This document shows positions 17,483 through 23,324 of a stretch of DNA of 30,259 nt, in pieces. Within the stretch, counting starts at the first letter, position 1, and every line of letters begins with the position of its first letter. The position numbers and the translations under genes were made by a program. Source of the DNA: a virus. The stretch lies in IMG/VR virus record IMGVR_UViG_3300036835_000111, positions 1 through 30,259 of that record; one strand, written 5' to 3'. Under the pieces are notes generated by a model. That model saw nothing but the letters and a program-made list of their open reading frames with translations. It was not told the origin of the DNA and did not search any database.

Positions 17483-17514
17483 ATTTACGGCAGAGGGGGC
17501 CAGTAGGTACGTAC
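17483..17514. repeat. Intergenic repeat R1, copy 1
   Basis: 32 bases, 29 identical to 28292-28323. Ends CAGTAGGTACGTAC, containing the perfect palindrome GTACGTAC. Both copies lie in the two longest gene-free stretches. Confidence 0.8.
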
Positions 17515-17598
17515 TGACCTAGTTCTTAGCTACGTATCAATCGGGAGGGCTGAGGGGCTGTTAGCGGCCCTGCCCACCAAAATTAGGGCCGATTAGCG

Positions 17599-17631
17599 TT
17601 TAGGTTATCTTTATGATTACCCCTTAGACTT
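17599..17631 (+). promoter_or_regulatory. Promoter-like element A, copy 2
   Basis: TTTAGGTT (17599-17606), TTTATGA (17610-17616), TTAGACTT (17624-17631), followed by CGGGGAG. Same spacing as the copies at 16429 and 26315. It is 67 bases before the DUF6011-like gene. Confidence 0.65.
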
Positions 17632-17697
17632 CGGGGAGTCCTCCGGACGAGCCGGAGCGACAAGGGAATAACCCCAGCGGCCAGAAAGAGAGTGGAC

Positions 17698-18504
17698 ATG
17701 GCCAAGAAGAGCAAGAAGCAGAAGAAGATGAAGGAGCAGCAGAACGGGGTGCCGAACGCCCTGAGAAGTGGGGCGGGCGACCCCGAGAAGCCCAACCGTC
17801 AGCACCACCCGTTCCGGGCGGACGGAACGCACAAGAGCCACGGCTCGAATGCGCAGATCAAGTGGATTTGCGACATGCTCGACGGGAAGGTCCTGGAGGC
17901 GTCGTCGGTGTTCGCGGCGCGCGTCGCGGACCTCAGCCCGAAGCAGAAGCGCAAGTTCGTCGAGAAGCTCAAGGAGCAGCTTCCCGACATGTCGTACGAC
18001 GGAATCAACCAGATGATAGCAGCCCTGAAGGTCCTGCCGAATAAGCAGCCTGCGGGCGGCGAGGCGCGCGTTCCCGAGCCGCACCGTCAGGACGCGAAGC
18101 CGGACGCCAGGGTCCGGGTGAAGTACGAGAACGTCACGACGGACAACGGCGTCAAGCGCATGGGCCGGATCGTGATGCCGACCGGCGAGTTGGTCCTCGC
18201 GGGCTCGTACGGGATCAAGACCAAGGACGACGCGCGGTTCGCCAACGACGTGTCGTTCTTCAAGATCTGGGTCGGAGACAGGGGTGGCTGGAACGTCAAC
18301 CTCTACGTGAGCGACGACCTCAACCGCGTCCAGCTGAGCCTCGACACCAAGCTGGACGTCCTGCGGAAGATCGCCAAGAACCCCGCGAAGGCCGCCAGCC
18401 GGTTCGGCTGGGAGTTTGGCCGCTGCGGAATCTGCGGCCGCGGGCTGACCGCCGACGAGTCGCGCGAGCGTGGGATCGGCCCTGTCTGTGCGGGGAGGCT
18501 CTGA
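17698..18504 (+). CDS. DUF6011-like zinc protein
   Basis: 268 residues from ATG 17698 (AAAGAGAG upstream). A GTG two codons earlier is too close to the SD. The N-terminus is strongly basic (AKKSKKQKKMKEQQ). Residues 50-100 are helical. Residues 110-225 form a beta-rich part (VRVKYENVTTDNGVKRMGRI...) seen before the zinc motif in some actinophage proteins. The C-terminus has FGRCGICGRGLTADESRERG and then IGPVC, the CxxC...C signature of DUF6011. Function of that domain is not known. It is first of a four-gene run (to 19290) with overlapping stop/start codons in three junctions. One copy of the GCAGCCCTG motif is in frame at 18019, using the rare ATA codon just before it. Confidence 0.7.
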   Translation: MAKKSKKQKKMKEQQNGVPNALRSGAGDPEKPNRQHHPFRADGTHKSHGSNAQIKWICDMLDGKVLEASSVFAARVADLSPKQKRKFVEKLKEQLPDMSYDGINQMIAALKVLPNKQPAGGEARVPEPHRQDAKPDARVRVKYENVTTDNGVKRMGRIVMPTGELVLAGSYGIKTKDDARFANDVSFFKIWVGDRGGWNVNLYVSDDLNRVQLSLDTKLDVLRKIAKNPAKAASRFGWEFGRCGICGRGLTADESRERGIGPVCAGRL

Positions 18505-18746
18505 TGCCGATGATGGTGGCCGTCGAAACGCTCTGGGATGCGGATAACAATCGCATCGGCAGGGCGGCCGTCACCGCGACGTACGAGCTAGCTGTCGTAT
18601 GTCAGCGGATCGGGCACCGCGAGTGGGAGCCGCTCTATGTGATCTCGACTCGCGCCCAAGAGCGCCAGGAGTTGCCGCCTTGCTTCGAGCTTTCGGGCGA
18701 GGCACTCCTGGCCCTGAACTTCCTCGCAGAACACGAGCACGACTAG
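18504..18746 (+). CDS. Small unknown protein
   Basis: 80 residues; the start ATG overlaps the previous TGA. Mixed alpha/beta with VETLWDADNNRIGRAAVTATYELAVVC. No motif recognised. Translation coupled to the DUF6011-like gene. Confidence 0.65.
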   Translation: MPMMVAVETLWDADNNRIGRAAVTATYELAVVCQRIGHREWEPLYVISTRAQERQELPPCFELSGEALLALNFLAEHEHD

Positions 18747-18754
18747 GAGGCGTG

Positions 18755-18931
18755 ATGAGGAAGAATAAGAACAACACCGACTACACGCTCAGCTACCTGA
18801 GGTTTCTCGCGGGCTTCAGGTCGAGCGCCCCCGCCGCTCGCGCCTTCGGCCTCACGGCCGAGCAGGCCAAGCAGAAGCGCACCGAGGTGGACATCTGTCT
18901 CGGTCGCGCCAAGAAGGAGTTGCGGCCGTGA
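18755..18931 (+). CDS. Small basic helical protein
   Basis: 58 residues from ATG 18755 with SD TAGGAGG. Longer in-frame readings upstream have no ribosome site and overlap the previous gene. DYTLSYLRFLAGFRSSAPAA and FGLTAEQAKQKRTEVD suggest a three-helix, possibly DNA-binding unit. The first helix resembles GYALAYLNYLSQIG of the protein at 20427-20675, so the two may be distant paralogues. Confidence 0.6.
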   Translation: MRKNKNNTDYTLSYLRFLAGFRSSAPAARAFGLTAEQAKQKRTEVDICLGRAKKELRP

Positions 18932-19290
18932 GCGCAGCCCTGACAATTGAGGAGGTTGGTCTCGACACTCCGATCGGATTCATCACCAATCGCGTCGGAT
19001 CGACTCGCATCGTGACCGTCTACGCGATGTGCGAGGATGGGAGCGATGGTCCATGGTTGGGCAGCCTGCTCGCTGTGCCATGGAGCAAGTGGCCCGGATC
19101 GCCACCTGATAACGTGGGCATGATGAAGCTCTGGGAGTTCTACCCAGTTCTCAAGTCCAACCGCTACAGGTTGTCCAAGAAAGCGTGTGGCGTCGGCCCT
19201 GGAAAGTCCGGGGCGGCGCTCGCGCTCCGCGACTACATCGCGGAAAGAAACATCCTAGCCGGGGTAGTGGAGCCGGCTGAAACCCGGTAA
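18928..19290 (+). CDS. Unknown protein
   Basis: 120 residues. GTG 18928 overlaps the previous TGA (GTGA), and this overlap is also the start of a TG-N3-GCAGCCCTG motif, which encodes residues 1-5. Contains Trp-rich WLGSLLAVPWSKWPG. No family recognised. Its TAA is inside a small hairpin (19282-19300). Confidence 0.6.
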   Translation: MSAALTIEEVGLDTPIGFITNRVGSTRIVTVYAMCEDGSDGPWLGSLLAVPWSKWPGSPPDNVGMMKLWEFYPVLKSNRYRLSKKACGVGPGKSGAALALRDYIAERNILAGVVEPAETR

Positions 19291-19301
19291 ACTATCGGGT
19301 A

Positions 19302-19320
19302 GGCCCGGAGCGGACGGGCC
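19302..19320 (+). terminator. Hairpin after the DUF6011 operon
   Basis: Stem GGCCCG (19302-19307) / CGGGCC (19315-19320), 7-base loop, followed by an A-rich stretch instead of T. An adjacent hairpin ACCCG/CGGGT (19282-19300) contains TAAACT. Weak terminator or leader structure of the next gene. Confidence 0.4.
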
Positions 19321-19361
19321 GACAAGAAAACAACATCAAAGAACCCAGGAGGTTCAGTAGT

Positions 19362-20153
19362 ATGGCTAAGCAGGACACGTTCGTGGTCTTGATCGACCTC
19401 GACAACATCACGACCGACGACGACCAAAGCGTCATCGTCGGGCCGTTCGTCAACACCGCAGCCGCAGACGAGTTCTGCGACGAGGCGGAGCGGCTCACCA
19501 CCGACAGCCGGCAGGTGAGCCTGCTGATCGACCAGCCGACGGATCAGGCCGAGGTGCTCGCAGCCCTGAAGGCCGAGCGCAAGGCCCGTCGCAAGGCCGA
19601 CAAGAAGGCGGCCAAGAAGGCGGCCAAGAAGGAGAAGAAGGGCAAGGGCAAGAAGGGCAACGGCGACGAGCCTCAGCCCGAGCCGGAGCAGGAGCCGGCC
19701 CCCATCGAGGGTGGCGAGCCGACGGCCGAGGCCGAGGTGGAGCTGACCCCGGCCGAGCAGGAGAAGCGCGAGCAGCTGTCCGAGAAGGCGCGCAAGCAGC
19801 CGTGGGCCGGGAAGCTGGCCGAGGAGAAGGACAGCCTCATCGAGCAGTGGGCGAAGGCGCTCGGCGACGTGGAGGTGCTGAAGCCCCTCGCGCTCTCGCC
19901 GCAGCAGCGTCGCGTGATCGCAGCCCTGAAGTGGCAGCGCGAGGTCTCGCACTCGAACGCCCACCTGCCGGCGACGATCATCCAGCCGCCGCCCATCGTC
20001 GGCGTGGACTCGAACCAGCGGATCGTCGTCCAGCAGATCGAGTCCAACGGCTCGGGCGAGCCGCGCCAGTGGGCCGTCTACAAGAACGGCAACCCGGCGG
20101 ACGTCAAGGAGCCGATCACCAGGCTCAAGGCAAGCGCCTCGGAGGCGCTCTAG
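19362..20153 (+). CDS. Charged unknown protein with Lys-rich linker
   Basis: 263 residues; SD AGGAGGTTCA, 8 bases before the ATG. Residues 1-70 form a small alpha/beta domain (TFVVLIDLDNITTDDDQSVIVGPF...). Residues 70-100 are a Lys/Ala run, 100-130 Pro/Glu-rich, 130-195 helical (LTPAEQEKREQLSEKARKQP). The last 70 residues contain QRIVVQQIESNGSGEPRQWAVY. The charge pattern and GC-rich codons match the SAP protein, suggesting high expression. Two in-frame copies of the GCAGCCCTG motif lie exactly 360 bases apart (19560 and 19920), both coding AALK. No family recognised. Confidence 0.65.
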   Translation: MAKQDTFVVLIDLDNITTDDDQSVIVGPFVNTAAADEFCDEAERLTTDSRQVSLLIDQPTDQAEVLAALKAERKARRKADKKAAKKAAKKEKKGKGKKGNGDEPQPEPEQEPAPIEGGEPTAEAEVELTPAEQEKREQLSEKARKQPWAGKLAEEKDSLIEQWAKALGDVEVLKPLALSPQQRRVIAALKWQREVSHSNAHLPATIIQPPPIVGVDSNQRIVVQQIESNGSGEPRQWAVYKNGNPADVKEPITRLKASASEAL

Positions 20154-20161
20154 GGCTGCTC

Positions 20162-20185
20162 GGGCGGGGCTGAAATGCCCCGCCC
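20162..20185 (+). terminator. Strong hairpin, terminator candidate
   Basis: Perfect 9-bp stem GGGCGGGGC (20162-20170) / GCCCCGCCC (20177-20185), 6-base loop TGAAAT, no T tract. It is 8 bases after the stop of the charged protein gene. Confidence 0.65.
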
Positions 20186-20217
20186 AGGGCGGTCAACATA
20201 GAAAGGAAAGAGTGGAA

Positions 20218-20430
20218 ATGGAGTACGGACAGATCAGGCTCGGCAACGCGCTGAGCGAGCCGAACGAGTTGGCCATCCACCGTGTCCGCGAGGATGGCCT
20301 CCCGGGGTGTGGCGACACGTTGCGTCCGTGGCGGGGCCTGCCCGCGACGTTCGTCAAGAACGTGGACCCGACCAAGTGCCCGGACAGCATCGGCATGTGC
20401 GGCCGCAACGGATGCTTCCCGAGGCGATGA
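20218..20430 (+). CDS. Small Cys-containing unknown protein
   Basis: 70 residues from ATG 20218 (SD AAAGGAAAG, 7 bases away). A GTG at 20212 is too close to it. The end has CGDTLR and CPDSIGMCGRNGCFPRR, a Cys-rich tail that could bind a metal. The stop overlaps the next ATG (ATGA). No family recognised. Confidence 0.6.
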   Translation: MEYGQIRLGNALSEPNELAIHRVREDGLPGCGDTLRPWRGLPATFVKNVDPTKCPDSIGMCGRNGCFPRR

Positions 20431-20675
20431 TGGATCGGATCAACGACATTGCCCAGGATGAGTTCGGGTACGCGCTTGCGTACCTGAACTACCTGAGCCA
20501 AATCGGACACAAGCTCAGCATGGAGCGATACCGCCCGATGTCCATCCCCGACCGCCCGATGCCCCGGAACTACGGAGTGTCGGGCTACCGCGCTCGCACC
20601 ATCCGAGCGCGTGTCGAGACGATGGTGCGATTCGGGAAGGATGCCTTGCCCGAGAAGCTGCGGAGCGTGGCGTAG
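20427..20675 (+). CDS. Small basic protein
   Basis: 82 residues from ATG 20427 (ATG 20430 is equally possible), coupled to the previous gene. It begins MMDRINDIAQDEFGYALAYL and ends with a basic helix (ARTIRARVETMVRFGKDALP). It is similar in layout to the 58-residue protein at 18755. Unknown function. Confidence 0.6.
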   Translation: MMDRINDIAQDEFGYALAYLNYLSQIGHKLSMERYRPMSIPDRPMPRNYGVSGYRARTIRARVETMVRFGKDALPEKLRSVA

Positions 20676-20684
20676 AAAGGAAGG

Positions 20685-20698
20685 TGATAGCAGCCCTG
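20685..20698 (+). repeat. TG-N3-GCAGCCCTG motif, non-coding copy 2
   Basis: TGATA followed by GCAGCCCTG, between the SD AAAGGAAGG (20677-20685) and the GTG start of the next gene, so it would lie in the ribosome-bound part of the leader. Confidence 0.7.
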
Positions 20699-20844
20699 TG
20701 TTCTGGCACTTGGTAATAATCGGCTTCCTGCTGATCCTGATCGCGCAGGTGGCCGATCTGAGGAATATCTTCACCGACTTCCTCAAGGCCCTCGACCACG
20801 TCGGTGACGAAATCAAGAAGGAGAACGACAAGGACGAGCAATGA
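20698..20844 (+). CDS. Small single-span membrane protein (holin-like candidate)
   Basis: 48 residues from GTG 20698. Residues 2-19 are one hydrophobic helix (VFWHLVIIGFLLILIAQVADL), followed by a charged tail (IKKENDKDEQ). The SD is 12 bases from the start, longer than usual. The layout fits small phage membrane proteins, and the lysin is three genes downstream, so a role in lysis is possible but not shown. The stop overlaps the next start. Confidence 0.5.
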   Translation: MFWHLVIIGFLLILIAQVADLRNIFTDFLKALDHVGDEIKKENDKDEQ

Positions 20845-21086
20845 AGAAACGACCCAACCCCGAGAATCACCGAGCCCTCCGGCCATGGACCGTCGAGCCA
20901 GGCGGCCGTCCGGGCTGGATTCGGATCACTTGCGGTTGGTGTAAGGGCGTCGTGTATGTGAAGCGCGGCGCTTGGTTGCATGGGCGAGCGCGCGGCTTTG
21001 TCGGGCGCTCTTGCCCTTACTGTTTCAGGGCCGGTCGCATACCGGCCGACCAAAAGGCACAAAGGACTGAAGATGCACGAAGGTGA
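20841..21086 (+). CDS. Small zinc-ribbon protein
   Basis: 81 residues with two CxxC knuckles (ITCGWCKGVVYVKRG and SCPYCFRAGR) about 25 residues apart, a typical four-Cys zinc ribbon. Basic N-terminus. It may bind nucleic acid or a host enzyme; not determinable. ATG overlaps the previous TGA. Confidence 0.65.
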   Translation: MKKRPNPENHRALRPWTVEPGGRPGWIRITCGWCKGVVYVKRGAWLHGRARGFVGRSCPYCFRAGRIPADQKAQRTEDARR

Positions 21087-21303
21087 ATTCTTTCCGGGCG
21101 ATCCGGCAAATCACGTGATGGGGCGGCCGGAGGAACAGTCCGCCCCCGTTCACGGCCCGATGCCTCCGAAGCCGGAGACCAACGCTCCGATCAGCATCGC
21201 CGAACTCAAGCGGCAGATCAACGGACGGATCGCAGAGCTCAAGCCACTTGTCGCCGAGGCCGCGCGTTTGGAGGCGGCTTCTAAGGCGCTCAAGAAGATC
21301 TGA
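21073..21303 (+). CDS. Small coiled-coil-like protein
   Basis: 76 residues from ATG 21073 (SD AAAGGA at 21061), overlapping the zinc-ribbon gene by 14 bases. The Pro-rich N-terminal half is followed by a helix with hydrophobic heptads (ISIAELKRQINGRIAELKPL...ARLEAASKALKKI). No family recognised. Its TGA begins the motif copy at 21301. Confidence 0.6.
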   Translation: MHEGEFFPGDPANHVMGRPEEQSAPVHGPMPPKPETNAPISIAELKRQINGRIAELKPLVAEAARLEAASKALKKI

Positions 21304-21314
21304 TCCCAGCCCTG
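21301..21314 (+). repeat. TG-N3-CCAGCCCTG, one-mismatch copy of the motif
   Basis: TGATC then CCAGCCCTG. As at 16347 and 18929, the TGA is a stop codon. One mismatch to the consensus. Confidence 0.5.
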
Positions 21315-21417
21315 GGCGGGGAGAAAGGAGAGCACACCTGGACAACCAATGAGGGCTATACCGAAGTCACTAAGGTGGCCCTCGGCTGACCAAGGAAGCT
21401 ATCAAAGGAAGTTCGTA

Positions 21418-21831
21418 ATGAAGTTGTTTCCTGTTGTTGTCGTATTGATGCTCGTCGCGCCGCCGCTGGCGGAAGCGCAGGCTGCGAAGGAGCATCGCCC
21501 CCAGTACAGGCACGACGGGTGTAACACCCGCAAGTGCGACCGCCGCATGGACCGGAAGGAACACGCAAAGACGGTCCATCGCAAGTGGGTTGTCGTTCGC
21601 CCCTTCAATTGGAAGTTGGAGCGAATGGCGGGCTGCGAATCCGGACACCGATGGCACATCGCTACCGGCAACGGGTTCTATGGCGGCCTTCAGTTCACGC
21701 TCTCGACCTGGCGCTCCGTCGGAGGTCGGGGCATGCCGCATTGGGCCTCGGAGCTTGAGCAGAAGTTCCGCGCGGTGATCCTGATCAAGGCCGCTGGCTA
21801 CGGCCCGTGGCCGATCTGCGGGTTCGTGTAG
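21418..21831 (+). CDS. Exported Rpf-like lysozyme/transglycosylase (probable endolysin)
   Basis: 137 residues from ATG 21418, SD AAAGGAAG; an in-frame ATG at 21349 has no such site. Residues 1-21 are a Sec signal peptide (MKLFPVVVVLMLVAPPLAEA). A basic linker with two Cys (35 and 40) follows. Residues 63-135 match the resuscitation-promoting-factor catalytic domain: MAGCESGHRWHIATGNGFYG with catalytic Glu74, then GLQFTLSTWRSVGG and GPWPICG, with Cys73 and Cys134 as the family disulphide. It cleaves peptidoglycan glycan strands. The signal suggests Sec-dependent release. It is the only free-standing lysin in the window, so probably the endolysin, although a wall-remodelling role is also possible. 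The Rpf domain is essentially actinobacterial. Confidence 0.88.
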   Translation: MKLFPVVVVLMLVAPPLAEAQAAKEHRPQYRHDGCNTRKCDRRMDRKEHAKTVHRKWVVVRPFNWKLERMAGCESGHRWHIATGNGFYGGLQFTLSTWRSVGGRGMPHWASELEQKFRAVILIKAAGYGPWPICGFV

Positions 21832-21844
21832 GAACTCCCGGCGG

Positions 21845-21872
21845 GGCGCTGGCCGCTCTCATGGCTAGCGCC
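21845..21872 (+). terminator. Hairpin after the lysin gene
   Basis: 10-bp stem GGCGCTGGCC (21845-21854) / GGCTAGCGCC (21863-21872) with one wobble and an 8-base loop. A short A/T-rich stretch (TAAAAACTTT) lies 10 bases on. Confidence 0.6.
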
Positions 21873-21927
21873 CTGCTGATGCTAAAAACTTTCGCTAACC
21901 GGCCTAGTGCCCCTAACCCGGGTACGC

Positions 21928-21944
21928 TATACTAGCGGGAGCGG
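21928..21944 (+). promoter_or_regulatory. Promoter-like element B, copy 1 (TATACT)
   Basis: TATACT (21928-21933) followed by AGCGGGAGC. A similar block, TATACT then CGCGGGAAGC, stands at 28373. TATACT is a good -10. No -35 is evident. It lies 54 bases before the start of the HTH gene. Confidence 0.6.
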
Positions 21945-21986
21945 TTCGGGACCGGCCTGAACCGATAACCAAAGGAGTAGTTGGAA

Positions 21987-22385
21987 ATGAGTACCGAAGT
22001 GAAGTTGTCGAAGAAGGAGCGAAAGGCCGCCAAGCGTGCGGCCCGAGAGGCGGCTGTCGCCGAGGCGCTGAAGCGCGAGGCGAAGGAGAATGGCCGCGCG
22101 ACGTACCGCCAGCTGCGGCGGAAGGTCGAGGTGGACGGCGCCCTGACGGTGCGGGAGCGCGAGTTCCTGGACCGGGTCGAGCGGGCCAAGGTCAAGATGA
22201 TGACCGAGAACCGCGACATGACGGACCTGCTCGACCGCGCCGAGCTGAAGCGGAAGGCGCGGAACGACACCCTGCGTCGCCTGTGCGACTACGGGCTCTC
22301 CGAGCGTGAGATCGGCGACCTGATCGGGCTGAGCGGCCCGCGGGTGAACCAGATCTACTTCGGCACGAACGGGTCGAAGTCATGA
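21987..22385 (+). CDS. Helix-turn-helix protein, putative regulator
   Basis: 132 residues from ATG 21987 with SD AAAGGAG. The first 35 residues are Lys/Ala/Arg-rich. A long charged helical part covers residues 40-90. Residues 95-126 (TLRRLCDYGLSEREIGDLIG then LSGPRVNQIYFG) form a sigma/resolvase-style HTH. It has its own promoter-like element B and follows a terminator, so it heads a new transcription unit running into 22382 and 22564. It is probably a DNA-binding regulator; the target is unknown. Confidence 0.65.
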   Translation: MSTEVKLSKKERKAAKRAAREAAVAEALKREAKENGRATYRQLRRKVEVDGALTVREREFLDRVERAKVKMMTENRDMTDLLDRAELKRKARNDTLRRLCDYGLSEREIGDLIGLSGPRVNQIYFGTNGSKS

Positions 22386-22567
22386 ATCTCCGGCGGCTCG
22401 TGTACGCGCTGCTGGAGCGGATCGACTACTGGCTCGACCGGCTCGATGATCGGTTCCCCGCGATCCGGCCGGTGACCCATGTGGTTTGGCCTCCCGGGAA
22501 GGTGTCGCATGGCGACTACCGGAAGGGTCGCCTGGAGCTGACGGAGGAGGTGCTCGACCGCCGATGA
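22382..22567 (+). CDS. Small unknown protein
   Basis: 61 residues, ATG overlapping the HTH gene stop. Amphipathic N-terminal helix (NLRRLVYALLERIDYWLDRL). No motif recognised. Confidence 0.6.
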   Translation: MNLRRLVYALLERIDYWLDRLDDRFPAIRPVTHVVWPPGKVSHGDYRKGRLELTEEVLDRR

Positions 22568-22794
22568 CCTCGGCTTCAGTGATCGACCCGATCTGCGATG
22601 CCTACGCGGCGTGGATCGCCGATAGTGGACGCGAACCGCGGGGTGAGGATCTGGCAGCATGGTGCCACCTTGCCCGGCGGTTTGCGCCGCGCCCTGTAAC
22701 GATCGCAGAGTTGAATCGTGCGGGGCGTAAGACATGGGGTTCGTATTGGTACGAGCTAGCGGACCCGCCACCCTCAACGATGGAGCCCTTCTAG
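22564..22794 (+). CDS. Small unknown protein
   Basis: 76 residues from ATG 22564, overlapping the previous TGA. PICDAYAAWIADSGREPRGE followed by LAAWCHLARRF and RAGRKTWGSYWYEL. It resembles small helical phage proteins; no family recognised. Its TAG shares a base with the next GTG. Confidence 0.6.
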   Translation: MTSASVIDPICDAYAAWIADSGREPRGEDLAAWCHLARRFAPRPVTIAELNRAGRKTWGSYWYELADPPPSTMEPF

Positions 22795-23324
22795 TGGCAA
22801 AGAAAGGCAAGAAGAAGGCTCACGCGGTTGTCTTCACGGGTGTTCAGTCAATCCAGATGGCGCAGTTTGCGTACATCGACGAGGTGCTGGACGCCCTGAA
22901 GGCGGCCGTCTTCATTTCCGGCGGCGCGTCGGGAATCGACACCTACTGCTGCTGCGAGGCGGTCCGCCGATTCCCCAAGGCGGACCACTTCGTGGTAAAT
23001 CCCTACAACTACAAGGGGAACGACGTTCACCTTGCCTGGTGTGCGAGCCACGATGTCCGGATCATTCGGCTGGAGCAGCCAAAGCGGGCGACGCCGCATC
23101 CGAACATCATTCGGAACGAGTACATGATCAGCCTCGCGCTTGAGTTCGAGAAGAAGCATAAGCTCAAGCCGTTGCTGGTTGCGTTCCCGGGCCAGCGCCA
23201 AGAGGTCCTCCGATCAGGCACATGGTCGACGATCAGGAGGGCCAGGGCCGCCAACATCCCGGTCCAGCTCAATCCGCTCTCGGAAGCCAACGGCCAGCTT
23301 CACGGAGGGATAATTGAGCTTTGA
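22794..23324 (+). CDS. SLOG-superfamily (DUF2493/DprA-like) protein
   Basis: 176 residues from GTG 22794 (sharing a base with the previous TAG). After a Lys-rich start, VVFTGVQSI begins a Rossmann-like fold. Residues 40-60 hold FISGGASGIDTYCCCEA, the GG-x-S/R-G-x-D nucleotide-binding motif of SLOG proteins, followed by NIIRNEYM, the RN-x-x-M element, and FPGQRQEVLRSGTWSTIRRA, equivalent to the G-T-x-x-x-x-x-A end of the family. SLOG proteins bind nucleotides or single-stranded DNA, and some hydrolyse nucleotides. Beside the helicase a role in DNA handling or nucleotide signalling is plausible. The true substrate is unknown. Confidence 0.7.
   Translation: MAKKGKKKAHAVVFTGVQSIQMAQFAYIDEVLDALKAAVFISGGASGIDTYCCCEAVRRFPKADHFVVNPYNYKGNDVHLAWCASHDVRIIRLEQPKRATPHPNIIRNEYMISLALEFEKKHKLKPLLVAFPGQRQEVLRSGTWSTIRRARAANIPVQLNPLSEANGQLHGGIIEL

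Larger units (their letters stand above)
17248..17697. other. 450-base gene-free regulatory region
   Basis: No credible ORF. In order it contains a terminator (17350-17377), an imperfect hairpin with CCCT/AGGG and GCCCG/CGGGC arms (17407-17446), a 6-bp hairpin TCCCAT/ATGGGA (17456-17478), the 32-base repeat R1 (17483-17514) with the palindrome GTACGTAC, a bulged hairpin around 17551-17572, and promoter-like element A (17599-17631). The density of structure is unlike the rest of the compact genome. It could be a control region or a replication start, which cannot be told from the sequence alone. Confidence 0.6.
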
